From contig NZ_RCIO01000009.1 of the NCBI RefSeq assembly GCF_004000235.1, positions 1-50,796 on the forward strand: a stretch of 50,796 bases of DNA. The letters are read 5' to 3'. The position numbers and the translations under genes were made by a program. How positions within the stretch are numbered: the first letter of the stretch is position 1; the number at the start of each line of letters is the position of its first letter. Below the pieces are notes generated by a model, which was not told the DNA's origin, ran no database searches, and saw only the letters and a list, made by a program, of their open reading frames with translations. Origin of the DNA: Mesorhizobium sp. Z1-4. GTDB taxonomy: Bacteria > Pseudomonadota > Alphaproteobacteria > Rhizobiales > Rhizobiaceae. This document shows positions 23,314 through 31,140 of this stretch, one piece after another.

Positions 23314-23727
23314 CTAGTGCTCGTCTTCGCACAAATCATGGCTGGCAAGCGCGCGGATCACGTAGCAATCCTTGATCTGTTCGCCGTCGCAGCCGGTAGC
23401 GATTCGCGCCAGTTCACGCTCCAGTTTGCGGAGCTTTCCGATTCGTTCACGTACCGCGTGAAGTTGCTCCGCTGCTATCCGATCCGCATCGGCGCACGGC
23501 TGGTTCGGGTGCGCGCTGAGTTCGATCAGCTCGCGTATTGCCTCGATCTTCAGCCCGAGATCGCGGGCATGTTTTATGAATGCGAGGCGGTCGCATTCGT
23601 CGCGCGCGTATCGGCGCTGGTTCCCTTCCGAGCGCTCGGGCGGAGCTAGAAGGCCCATCTGCTCGTAATAACGTATGGTCGGTATCTTGACACCGGTGCG
23701 CCGGGACAGGTTTCCAATCGTCAACAT
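23314..23727 (-). CDS. MerR-family metal-responsive regulator (PbrR/CadR-like)
   Basis: A 137-residue MerR protein from ATG 23727: helix-turn-helix LSRRTGVKIPTIRYYEQMGLL, the NQRRY wing and a dimerisation helix. The metal positions are Cys78 (NQPCADADR), Cys113 and Cys121 (GCDGEQIKDCYVIRAL), close to the Cys78/Cys113/Cys122 pattern of PbrR and the equivalent of CadR. It is divergent from the PCu(A)C-like gene at 23910 across a MerR-type operator at 23851. The same operator type recurs at 28969, 34627 and 38486, so it may control a regulon across the cargo. Which metal it senses is not settled: Zn/Cd/Pb by Cys pattern, copper by targets. Confidence 0.88.
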   Translation of the reverse strand: MLTIGNLSRRTGVKIPTIRYYEQMGLLAPPERSEGNQRRYARDECDRLAFIKHARDLGLKIEAIRELIELSAHPNQPCADADRIAAEQLHAVRERIGKLRKLERELARIATGCDGEQIKDCYVIRALASHDLCEDEH

Positions 23728-23850
23728 GACAGGTCTCACAACAATTCCAGCAGTTCTACAGAGCCTAGAGATATAGCGGATGCCCCGCAATGGGAACATT
23801 TGCCGCAACAGAACACACTGTCTTTCGAACCGCGGAGTTCCGTGGGACAC

Positions 23851-23881
23851 TTGAACCTCTAGCAGCCTGAGGTCACACAAA
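23851..23881 (+). promoter_or_regulatory. MerR-type operator-promoter A
   Basis: TTGAAC at 23851 is followed by the 19-base spacer CTCTAGCAGCCTGAGGTCA and a weak -10 CACAAA. The dyad ACCTCTAG...CTGAGGT matches sites B, C and D in this window. It faces the gene at 23910 and lies about 120 bases from the divergent MerR gene. Confidence 0.7.
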
Positions 23882-23909
23882 GGGACCTGTCACGTTAAGG
23901 AGAGCCGTC

Positions 23910-24434
23910 ATGATCCGTCTATTGCCGACAATGGTCCTTGGGCTGCTGGTACCTATGGCGGGCGGGCATGCCACAGAGGGGCCACCAACGCATGGCGCCG
24001 GTCCAGATGAACTGTCAGTCGAGCACGCTGAGATCGTGTTGCCAACTTCTGGAAAGTCGCAGCTCACGGGCTACTTGACCATCTGGAACGGCAAGCGCGT
24101 GCAGGCGAATCTCGTGTCTGTTGAAAGCCCTATTTTTGAGTCTGTCGCCCTCTACAATATGGAGCAAGACGGTGGCATCGCCAGAAAGCGCCGGGTGGAA
24201 GGTATTTTACCCATTCCCGGTAACGCGGAGCTTTTGATGCGGCCAGGCGGCGTGCATCTGTTGCTCACCCAGCCGATACAGGCGCTCTCCTCAGAAGAGG
24301 CTGTCGAGTTGACGCTGGTTTTCGATAGCGGAAAACGTATTGCGGTGACCGCCACAATTCTGGCTGCCGGCACGTCCGTGACAGATCATCACCATGGAAA
24401 CGGGGATGGCGTTCAGGGTAGCGGTCAACTGTGA
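23910..24434 (+). CDS. PCu(A)C-like protein lacking Met ligands
   Basis: A 174-residue secreted protein. The fold is that of PCu(A)C: GYLTIWNGKRVQANLVSVESP, then MRPGGVHLLLTQPI and VELTLVFDSGKRIAVTA. However, the copper motif is incomplete: the first His and Met are not at the expected places, and H-X-M is His116-Leu-Leu. A short His-rich tail (TDHHHGNGDG) follows. It could bind another metal, use the tail, or act in regulation. It is the direct target of operator A and divergent from the MerR gene. Confidence 0.8.
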   Translation: MIRLLPTMVLGLLVPMAGGHATEGPPTHGAGPDELSVEHAEIVLPTSGKSQLTGYLTIWNGKRVQANLVSVESPIFESVALYNMEQDGGIARKRRVEGILPIPGNAELLMRPGGVHLLLTQPIQALSSEEAVELTLVFDSGKRIAVTATILAAGTSVTDHHHGNGDGVQGSGQL

Positions 24435-24623
24435 GCCGCCGGTCACCTAAAGACACGACTTGACGGGCGGCCAATGCCGCCCTCTAGCCAAGGTTAACGA
24501 CGGGTTTCGATACCAGCGGGACTTTGATATTCATTTACATAAACTCTAACTTATTGTTTTCGCGTGATTTTTAGTCCCAACAGCTAACGTCTCTCCCACA
24601 ATATTCTTGGGGAGACTGTCACA

Positions 24624-25214
24624 ATGCATCGACTTGTTCTGGGCGCGGTCGCGCTCGCCATCTCGTGCGCTTCGGCCGGAGCCAACGCACTGCATCTCAA
24701 TCCGTCCCAGCCGGCGCTGGCGAAGAACATGGAAACGTTCGGCAACACGTCAATCCCGATCGGTTACTACGAATACTGCCAGCGCTACCGTGAGCGTTGC
24801 GATCGTCAGCCGGAGAGGTCCAAGGTCGAGCTGACACGGGAACTCTGGAAAACAATCATCGAGGTCAATAACGAGGTAAACACCACCGTGGAGCCTCTGA
24901 CCGACAGGGAGATTTTCGGCGTCGAGGAGCGCTGGGACTATCCGGACCAGGTCGGCGACTGCGAAGATTTTGCACTGGAGAAACGGAAGATCCTTAACGA
25001 GAAAGGCGTTCCGCTGGGGGCGCTGCTGATGACGGTGGGCCGGGATGCCGACGGCGGCGGCCACGCTGTCCTTACAGTGGTGACTGATCTCGGCGATTTC
25101 GTCCTCGACAACGTCGAGCCGCGTGTACTTCTGTGGAAGGAAGCAGAGCTGTACTATCTCAAGCGGCAGTCGCCAGACGATCCAAACAGGTGGGTCAGTC
25201 TCGCCTCCAGCTGA
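24624..25214 (+). CDS. Transglutaminase-like cysteine protease (BTLCP/LapG-like)
   Basis: A 196-residue exported protein with signal peptide LVLGAVALAISCASAGANA. The catalytic triad of the BTLCP family is visible: Cys113 (VGDCEDFALEKRKIL), His147 (GGHAVLTVVTDLGDF) and Asp162 (VLDNV). The model member LapG cleaves biofilm adhesins in the periplasm under control of LapD. No lapD or adhesin is nearby. GGGGAGA stands about 9 bases before ATG 24624. A second copy is at 39378-39977. Confidence 0.92.
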   Translation: MHRLVLGAVALAISCASAGANALHLNPSQPALAKNMETFGNTSIPIGYYEYCQRYRERCDRQPERSKVELTRELWKTIIEVNNEVNTTVEPLTDREIFGVEERWDYPDQVGDCEDFALEKRKILNEKGVPLGALLMTVGRDADGGGHAVLTVVTDLGDFVLDNVEPRVLLWKEAELYYLKRQSPDDPNRWVSLASS

Positions 25215-25215
25215 C

Positions 25216-25410
25216 TCAGTCCGATCCGCTCGGTCTGAGCCACGCGAATTCGAACGCCGCAGCTACGGTAAGCACAAAGGCTGCGGCGTTTCCATAAATC
25301 ATTTCCATGATGTTGTGTCCGCCGAGCAGGCAGTAGAGCCAGAATATGGTCGCCAGGACAGGGTAGACGGCCACGCCGGCAACCAGAAAGGTGGCGATGC
25401 GTGCAATCAT
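25216..25410 (-). CDS. Small membrane protein
   Basis: A 64-residue protein with two membrane segments (IATFLVAGVAVYPVLATIFW and AAAFVLTVAAAFEFAWL) separated by GGHNIMEMIYG. GGAG lies 6 bases before ATG 25410. It converges with the LapG-like gene, whose stop is 1 base away. I do not recognise the family. Confidence 0.6.
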   Translation of the reverse strand: MIARIATFLVAGVAVYPVLATIFWLYCLLGGHNIMEMIYGNAAAFVLTVAAAFEFAWLRPSGSD

Positions 25411-25473
25411 GGTTGCTCCGCCGATTTGGGTTCACACCGTCAACTACTAAGGTCCATCGCGCTCCCGCGCCAT

Positions 25474-25668
25474 TCACTGGTCGGTGATCGCGCCCGGCGA
25501 CCCTTCATCGCTCGCGCTAAGTTCCGCCTCCAGGTGCCAGAAGCTAAACGTGAAAGCGGCTGCCACGAATGCAACCGGCGCCAGCATGACAAGGACATTG
25601 CGGGACCGGCGACTGCTTGCCAGGGCAGCACTGTCGCGGAAAGTGAGACGTTCGGGTTCTTCTATCAC
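25474..25668 (-). CDS. Small single-span membrane protein
   Basis: A 64-residue protein from GTG 25668, chosen because GGGAGA stands 8 bases upstream. It has a basic N-terminal half, one membrane segment (VLVMLAPVAFVAAAFTFSFW) and an acidic tail (SASDEGSPGAITDQ). The open frame continues upstream to 25776 but without a better start. Function not recognised. It precedes the other small membrane protein on the same strand by 63 bases. Confidence 0.5.
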   Translation of the reverse strand: MIEEPERLTFRDSAALASSRRSRNVLVMLAPVAFVAAAFTFSFWHLEAELSASDEGSPGAITDQ

Positions 25669-25859
25669 TGATGTATCTCCCTTTGTGGGACCTGTGTTAA
25701 GGAGATCGGATGCGGCGGTGAAGAGGAGAGGCAGTTCGCAGCGCTGCGGCGGTTTGCCGCCCTTTCGATGAGGCACGTAAACGCGACATTAATCATGATT
25801 GGCGAGTGTCTGGCCATTTCACCAGCTTGGAATGCTTCTTCGGGGTTAGGTTCTAGACT

Positions 25860-26867
25860 GTGGTTCGATTGATCATTGCATTCGCGCTGGTTTCGCTCAT
25901 TGGCTTGGCCACGTCCGCGTGCGTTTCAACGGTGCTCGAAGTGGACGGGAGGTCAATTCAGCCGGTCCCGGCTGCGCTTGTCACGGAAATGAATCGCAAA
26001 TCAATGTCGCGGTCAGCGCCAATCCTGGTTCGGATCTTCAAGCAGGAGAGCGAGCTGGAGATCTGGAAGCGCGACAAAAGCGGCAAGTTCGCGCTTCTCA
26101 AGACCTATCCTATGTGCCGCTGGTCGGGAAAGCTTGGGCCGAAGACGCGCGAAGGCGACCGTCAGGCACCCGAAGGCTTCTATCATGTCAGCGCCGGCAT
26201 GCTTAACCCGAACTCGCAATACTACCTTTCCTTCAATCTCGGATATCCGAACAGGCTCGAATCCGCACTCGGCTATACCGGGGAGGCGCTGATGGTACAC
26301 GGCGCATGCTCGTCGTCCGGCTGCTTCGCAATGACGGATGAGGGCGTGGCCGAGATTTACGCGGTGGCGCGCGAAGCGCTGAAGGGCGGCCAGACGGCGT
26401 TCCAGGTTCAAGCTTTTCCGTTCCGCATGACACCTGAAAACATGGCGAAGAACCGAAACCATCCGAGTTTCGAGTTCTGGATGGCCCTCAAGAAGGGTGA
26501 TGACATTTTCGAAATTACACGCCAGCCGCCTCGCGTCTCCCACTGCGGAGGCAGCTACGCGTTCAACACCGAGTTTGAAGGCGGCGAACCGAGCGATCCC
26601 CTCGCAGCATGTCCACCGGCCATCTCCATGCAAAATCCTGTCGTCGCAGCGCGCTCGCAGTCGGATCTGCGGGAAATGAACAGGATCGTTGAGGAAGGTT
26701 CGGCTGTGCGGGCGCACGCCTATTCGGACGGGGGAATGCACCCGAAATTCCGCGAGTTGCTGGGGCGCCTTGGTGACAAGGCACTTGCCGAGCGAATTTC
26801 CGTGGACGCGGTGCCGATCAGCCGTCCCGATGACGCTCTTGCCGATCCTCACATCCCGAACGAATAG
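25860..26867 (+). CDS. YafK-type L,D-transpeptidase family protein
   Basis: A 335-residue exported protein starting at GTG 25860, hydrophobic N-terminus with a Cys at 21 that might be lipidated. The YkuD domain spans about residues 55-195: ILVRIFKQESELEIWKRD, REGDRQAPEGFYHVSAG and the catalytic MVHGACSSSGCFAMTD. This YafK/DpaA branch can cleave lipoprotein-peptidoglycan links rather than make 3-3 bonds. The C-terminal 140 residues (ISRPD, SHCGGSYAFN) are of unknown function. The ribosome binding site is weak, so the start is moderately sure. Confidence 0.88.
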   Translation: MVRLIIAFALVSLIGLATSACVSTVLEVDGRSIQPVPAALVTEMNRKSMSRSAPILVRIFKQESELEIWKRDKSGKFALLKTYPMCRWSGKLGPKTREGDRQAPEGFYHVSAGMLNPNSQYYLSFNLGYPNRLESALGYTGEALMVHGACSSSGCFAMTDEGVAEIYAVAREALKGGQTAFQVQAFPFRMTPENMAKNRNHPSFEFWMALKKGDDIFEITRQPPRVSHCGGSYAFNTEFEGGEPSDPLAACPPAISMQNPVVAARSQSDLREMNRIVEEGSAVRAHAYSDGGMHPKFRELLGRLGDKALAERISVDAVPISRPDDALADPHIPNE

Positions 26868-26883
26868 ACGTTCCCTCCCCTGT

Positions 26884-27609
26884 TCAAATCAGTAGCCTGG
26901 AAACCGGTACGATGACAGCCAACAGAACGGGCTGGTGCACGAGATAGATCACCAGACTTCTGCGCCCGCACCATGCCAGGAATCGTGCCGCCTGACCCTG
27001 CGGCGCGGATCTCGACAGATAATCTTCCAGATCAAAGGCCAGCAGCCATTTCGTCGCCGCCATGCCAAAAAGCGTGAGGCCGACCCATGGGAATATCGGC
27101 ACGAAATCATTGCTCGGCGGGGGCTGGGTAAAAAAGCCGACCCAGGCCGTCAGTCTGGTGTCGAAAGCCGTCGACTCGTAGAAAAACGGAAGCGCAAAAA
27201 TTGCAGTCCCGGCTGCCAAACATAGTGACGCGGGCGCGCGAATGAACAGGACCCCTATCAGCGTCGCTGCTGCGATTGCATGAAGGATACCGAAATAGAC
27301 GAAGCTGGCCGGGAACACGAGGTACGTCACTAAGGTGACGGCCGCCGCTGCGAGGGCGATGATACTCAGACGACGCAAGAATGGCGACCATCTGATTTGC
27401 GTTCGATGTGCAAGAACGAGGCTGACGCCGACGAGGATCATGAAGGTGCCGGCCAGACTGCGACCGAACATCAGCCAAGCGGTATGCTGCGCGACACCTG
27501 AGATAATGCCGGTGAACTCAAAATTCCAGACGAGATGGAACAGGACCACGCCCGTAATCGCGAGGCCCCGAACGATGTCGACAACAATGAGGCGTTGCGT
27601 CCCAGCCAA
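26884..27609 (-). CDS. DUF1624 / heparan-alpha-glucosaminide N-acetyltransferase-like membrane protein
   Basis: A 241-residue protein with about seven membrane segments. The N-terminal motif IVVDIVRGLAITGVVLFHLVWNFEF holds the conserved Asp-x-x-Arg-Gly and His of the DUF1624/HGSNAT group, which moves acetyl groups across membranes to sugars. In bacteria the substrate is unknown, perhaps peptidoglycan or surface polysaccharide. A MerR-like promoter candidate is 30-60 bases upstream (27639-27669). It converges with the L,D-transpeptidase gene at a 16-base gap. Confidence 0.85.
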   Translation of the reverse strand: MAGTQRLIVVDIVRGLAITGVVLFHLVWNFEFTGIISGVAQHTAWLMFGRSLAGTFMILVGVSLVLAHRTQIRWSPFLRRLSIIALAAAAVTLVTYLVFPASFVYFGILHAIAAATLIGVLFIRAPASLCLAAGTAIFALPFFYESTAFDTRLTAWVGFFTQPPPSNDFVPIFPWVGLTLFGMAATKWLLAFDLEDYLSRSAPQGQAARFLAWCGRRSLVIYLVHQPVLLAVIVPVSRLLI

Positions 27610-27638
27610 GGAGCGGTCTCCTGTCCGTAATTCAGGTT

Positions 27639-27669
27639 TGTGTAAAAGCTCATCCTACAGGAGGTTCAA
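27639..27669 (-). promoter_or_regulatory. Candidate long-spacer promoter upstream of DUF1624 gene
   Basis: On the minus strand TTGAAC (27669-27664), 19 bases, TACACA (27644-27639). The spacer begins CTCCTGTAGGAT, which shares the ACCT/AGG half-site letters of operators A-D but in a tighter arrangement, so control by the same MerR protein is doubtful. Confidence 0.4.
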
Positions 27670-27746
27670 CCCATATTTCCCGTTCGATCACCCAATCTCA
27701 CGTTGATTTGCCTTTGCTTAACCATCCCGTTGCTTTAATTGGAGAC

Positions 27747-28097
27747 ATGCTCCGGGTGCTGTCCACTATCCTTTTCGTTCTGTTCGTGCTTGTGCACGTG
27801 GCTCTCGCACCTGTCATGGCCGCTGGGTCAACTATCGAAACGGGCGCGACGAGCCGGAATTCGGCGTTGGTCTCCGGAAATTACGTTGCCGCGGGCACCG
27901 TCGGAAATTGGCAGCAGCAACCGAATGTTGCGCCGGATGAAGATCTGCCGCGGCTTTCGGCATGTCCGGATCATTGTGTGTGGTTGGTACGAGCTCTTCT
28001 GACCCCATCACGCACAGTGAGCAGCCTGCGCGCGCATGCCGTACTACCTTCTGCCGAGCCCGTTCCCGTCGAGGTTTCCCTCCCGCCGCCGCAATAG
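27747..28097 (+). CDS. Small secreted hypothetical protein
   Basis: A 116-residue frame from ATG 27747 (an in-frame TTG at 27708 is possible) with signal peptide MLRVLSTILFVLFVLVHVALA. The mature part has ACPDHCVWLVRALLT and ends VEVSLPPPQ. It shares length, a Cys pair and a Pro-rich end with the proteins at 3164 and 21980. GGAG is only 2 bases before the ATG, so the start is unsure. Function unknown. Confidence 0.55.
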   Translation: MLRVLSTILFVLFVLVHVALAPVMAAGSTIETGATSRNSALVSGNYVAAGTVGNWQQQPNVAPDEDLPRLSACPDHCVWLVRALLTPSRTVSSLRAHAVLPSAEPVPVEVSLPPPQ

Positions 28098-28242
28098 ACG
28101 CGACAGCGGCGGGCGAGGCTTTCTTGCCCAAATCACATGAACGTCCGGTCTCGCGGCCCTCCAGAGCGCCGCAGGCTGGTCATCATCCGGGATAACAGTT
28201 CGCGCTTGCGGCAAAACCGCTGCGCATGGTGGGCAGAAAATC

Positions 28243-28956
28243 GTGAAAAGCAGCAAAGACATCCACTTCGACCCGAAGCGCCGCGCTTTCCTCGCCGGCA
28301 TAACAAGTACCGCAGGTGCACTCGTCGTTTCAGGTTGTTCGACAACGAACGGCGAGAAAGCGGCCGAGCCGGAGCCGCAGCCGGACCGGTCCTATGTTTC
28401 AATGTATGCGGCGATGCCGAACGAGAGGTTTCCTATACCTGCGGTCGATGTTTCGAAGGTCAACAGGCGCTATTACCGCCAACTCGTCGACGACCCCACC
28501 GGCGAACGGCCAGGCACCATCGTTGTCGATACGCGACGCTTTTATCTCTACCTGGTCCAGCCCCGAGGCAAGGCCATGCGCTATGGCGTCGGCCTGGGTC
28601 GTGCCGGGTTCGAATGGTCGGGTCGCGGCGTGATCCAATGGAAGCAGGAATGGCCGACTTGGACGCCCCCAGCCGAGATGATAGCGCGGCAGCCGGAACT
28701 GGAGAAATACAGCGCGGAGAACGGCGGAATGGCGCCGGGCCTCAACAACCCGCTCGGCGCGCGCGCCCTCTATATCTTCCAGGATGGTGAAGACACGCTG
28801 TACCGCCTCCACGGCACGCCCGAATACTGGACGATCGGAAAGGCGGTTTCGAGTGGCTGCGTGCGCCTCATGAACCAGGACATCATAGATTTGTACAAGC
28901 GCGTGCCCACCCCCTCGCCCATCATCGTTCGCCATGGCGCCCGTCCCATTGTCTAG
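28243..28956 (+). CDS. L,D-transpeptidase (YkuD), lipoprotein
   Basis: A 237-residue exported protein starting at GTG 28243. A KRRAFLAG twin-arginine-like signal is followed by the lipobox VSGC. The YkuD domain has GTIVVDTRRFYLYLVQ, GLGRAGFEWSGRGVIQWKQ, YRLHGTPEYWTIGK and the catalytic SSGCVRLMNQDIIDLY. It makes 3-3 (meso-diaminopimelate) cross-links or attaches proteins to peptidoglycan. It is the intact relative of the pseudogene at 1868-2604 (same ERFPIPAV and APGLNNPLGARALYIF segments). It ends 13 bases before operator B. Confidence 0.92.
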   Translation: MKSSKDIHFDPKRRAFLAGITSTAGALVVSGCSTTNGEKAAEPEPQPDRSYVSMYAAMPNERFPIPAVDVSKVNRRYYRQLVDDPTGERPGTIVVDTRRFYLYLVQPRGKAMRYGVGLGRAGFEWSGRGVIQWKQEWPTWTPPAEMIARQPELEKYSAENGGMAPGLNNPLGARALYIFQDGEDTLYRLHGTPEYWTIGKAVSSGCVRLMNQDIIDLYKRVPTPSPIIVRHGARPIV

Positions 28957-28968
28957 AGAGAAACGCGC

Positions 28969-28999
28969 TTGCCCCTCTAGCAGCTAGAGGTCTTACCGT
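28969..28999 (+). promoter_or_regulatory. MerR-type operator-promoter B
   Basis: TTGCCC at 28969, the 19-base spacer CTCTAGCAGCTAGAGGTCT, and TACCGT at 28994. The spacer holds a near-perfect dyad (CCTCTAG-CAG-CTAGAGG). It faces dsbA at 29025 and matches sites A, C and D in sequence and spacing. Confidence 0.85.
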
Positions 29000-29024
29000 C
29001 AGGTGAACAGTTGTCGGAGGAGCC

Positions 29025-29651
29025 ATGAACCGCCGTCTTTTTCTTGCAGGTGCGTCCATATTTGCCGTCGCCGGCATATGTCCGCTTCCGCTATTCGCTC
29101 AACCCACGCAGCAGCAGTTGCTTGCGCCCGGCCCGCTTCCAGAGAAGAGTTTTGGAGATGCGGACTCTCCCGTGACCGTCATTGAATACGCATCCCTGAC
29201 CTGCGGTCATTGCCGCAACTTTCACATAACCGTCTGGCCCGATTTCAAGGCCAAGTACGTTGACACGGGCAAGGTCCGATTCATCATCCGCGAGTTCCCG
29301 TTCGACCCGCGCGCCTCGGCCGGTTTCATGTTGGCACGGTGCGCCGGCGAGGACAAATGGTACCCGACGCTCGACCTTCTCTATCGTTCGCAGGACCGCT
29401 GGGCACGGGTTTCCGATGCGACCTCGGCTCTGAAGTCGGTCATGGGCATGACGGGGATGGAGGGTGAGCAGGTTGAAGCCTGTCTCCAGGATCAAGACCT
29501 GCTGGACAAGATCACGGCCATCGCTGACACGGGCAAGTCATACGGTGTCGACTCAACACCGACATTCTTCGTCAACGGCGAAATGTACAAGGGCGTGCTC
29601 AGCCTCGAGCGATTCAGTGAAATCATCGACCCTCTCTTGGTTGCCGAATAA
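29025..29651 (+). CDS. DsbA-family thioredoxin-fold protein
   Basis: A 208-residue periplasmic protein with signal MNRRLFLAGASIFAVAGI...FAQ. Active site SLTCGHCRNFH, followed by VRFIIREFPFDPRA and the cis-Pro loop DSTPTFFVNG, as in the CGHC DsbA-like proteins of alphaproteobacteria. It forms or shuffles disulfides in exported proteins. GGAGG lies 6 bases before ATG 29025. First gene of an operon of dsbA, parvulin, L,D-transpeptidase and flavoprotein behind operator B, so it is probably metal-induced. Confidence 0.92.
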   Translation: MNRRLFLAGASIFAVAGICPLPLFAQPTQQQLLAPGPLPEKSFGDADSPVTVIEYASLTCGHCRNFHITVWPDFKAKYVDTGKVRFIIREFPFDPRASAGFMLARCAGEDKWYPTLDLLYRSQDRWARVSDATSALKSVMGMTGMEGEQVEACLQDQDLLDKITAIADTGKSYGVDSTPTFFVNGEMYKGVLSLERFSEIIDPLLVAE

Positions 29652-29662
29652 GGAGCGGACAA

Positions 29663-30547
29663 ATGCACGAGACGACGATCATTTCCGGATTCGGCTCCGC
29701 ATGGCGCGGCATCATTGCTGCAACAGTCGTATTCGCTGCAGCCATGACGGCCAGTCCCTCCGTCCTCGCTCAGCAGGAGGAGATTGTCGCACGTGTCGAC
29801 GGCCAGGACATCACAGCGTCGGAACTGGCGGTTGCCGAAGAGATGTACGCGCAGCAACTGGGCTCCATGCCCGATGATGCGAAGCGCTCGGTTCTTGTCG
29901 ACGCGCTGATAGACCTGCGCATCGTCGCGAACGAAGCGCGAGAAAAGGGAATTGCCGGCGACGAGTCCTTCAAGCGCAAAATAGCGTTCCTGGAACAGCA
30001 AACGCTGCGTTCCATTTTCATCAGCGAGCAGATCTTTGCATCTGTAACGGAAGAGGCGGTAAGGACCGCCTACGAGGCGCAAATCGCTCGCATGCCCCGC
30101 GTTGAGGAAACGCGGATTCGGCACATCCTGCTGGATACCGAAGAGGCTGCGGCCGCGGTCATCGAGGCGCTGAATGCCGGCGAGGACTTCGCCGCTCTCG
30201 CGCGCGAACGTTCCAGGGACATGGTCTCGAGGCCGAAAGGAGGTGATCTGGGTTTCGTCGCGGCCGGCCAGTCGCTTCCGGAGATCGACGCAGCCGCCGC
30301 GAAACTGCAGGCCGATGAATACACCGCTGAGCCGGTCCGCAGTTCCTTCGGCTTCCATGTGCTGAAGGTGCAAGAGAGGCGACAGCAGCCGGCGCCGGAG
30401 TTCGAGACGGTCGCGCCTCAGATTCGTCAATCGCTACAGGCGGCGGAGCAGCGGCGCATCATCGCGGAGCTTCGGGCGGAAGCCCAAGTCGAAAAACTGG
30501 TGCCGGACGTGACGCCGCCAGCTGAGGACGACGGTCACGACCACTAA
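29663..30547 (+). CDS. PpiC/SurA-type parvulin peptidyl-prolyl isomerase
   Basis: A 294-residue periplasmic chaperone. Signal peptide around residues 15-36 (ATVVFAAAMTASPSVLAQ), SurA-like N-domain (VARVDGQDITASELAVAEE), then a parvulin domain at about 150-245: TRIRHILLDTEEAAAAVIEAL, RPKGGDLGFVAAGQ and SSFGFHVLKVQER. It helps fold outer-membrane and periplasmic proteins. A short His/Asp tail (EDDGHDH) ends the protein. It follows dsbA by 11 bases in the same operon. Confidence 0.93.
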   Translation: MHETTIISGFGSAWRGIIAATVVFAAAMTASPSVLAQQEEIVARVDGQDITASELAVAEEMYAQQLGSMPDDAKRSVLVDALIDLRIVANEAREKGIAGDESFKRKIAFLEQQTLRSIFISEQIFASVTEEAVRTAYEAQIARMPRVEETRIRHILLDTEEAAAAVIEALNAGEDFAALARERSRDMVSRPKGGDLGFVAAGQSLPEIDAAAAKLQADEYTAEPVRSSFGFHVLKVQERRQQPAPEFETVAPQIRQSLQAAEQRRIIAELRAEAQVEKLVPDVTPPAEDDGHDH

Positions 30548-30579
30548 CCGCATTTCACTAGCAATTCTGGGGGGACATC

Positions 30580-31140
30580 ATGCTCAATCGAAGGCAATTC
30601 CTGCTCACCTCTTTCGCGCTGCTCGCCGCCGTCCGGAGGGCGGCGGCCCATCCGGAAACAAGCCCTGCGCTTGACCCGCAATTCCTGCCGCAAGAGGTCG
30701 ATTTCGTACGGGACTATCCTATCGGTACGATCGTCGTCGATACGGCGAACCGCTTCCTCTATCTTGTCAAGTCGAAGAACATCGCTCGACGCTACGGGAT
30801 AGGAGTCGGCCGGGCAGGTCTCGCCTTTTCCGGTGCTGCGGAAATCGGCCGTAAGGCGAAATGGCCTAGCTGGCGTCCGACAGACAATATGATCAGACGC
30901 GATCCGGGAAAATATGCGCGATATGCGGATGGTGTCCCAGGCGGTCCGGGCAATCCGCTCGGTTCACGCGCGCTGTACCTCTATCGTGACGGCCAGGACA
31001 CTTTGTACCGAATCCACGGCACGACTGAACCGTCGTCGATCGGCAAAGCCGTGTCCAACGGGTGCTTCCGCATGCTGAACGAACATGTCGAAGACCTGTT
31101 CGAGCGCGTTCCCGTCGGAGCAAAGGTCGTTGTCGATTGA
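30580..31140 (+). CDS. L,D-transpeptidase (YkuD)
   Basis: A 186-residue exported protein: RRQFLLTSFALLAAV signal, then GTIVVDTANRFLYLVK, GVGRAGLAFSGAAEIGRKAKW, LYRIHGTTEPSSIGKA and the catalytic SNGCFRMLNEHVEDL. It is more distant from the copies at 1868 and 28243 than those two are from each other. It is in the operator-B operon, 32 bases after the parvulin gene, and its stop codon overlaps the TTG start of the flavoprotein gene (TTGA). Confidence 0.92.
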   Translation: MLNRRQFLLTSFALLAAVRRAAAHPETSPALDPQFLPQEVDFVRDYPIGTIVVDTANRFLYLVKSKNIARRYGIGVGRAGLAFSGAAEIGRKAKWPSWRPTDNMIRRDPGKYARYADGVPGGPGNPLGSRALYLYRDGQDTLYRIHGTTEPSSIGKAVSNGCFRMLNEHVEDLFERVPVGAKVVVD

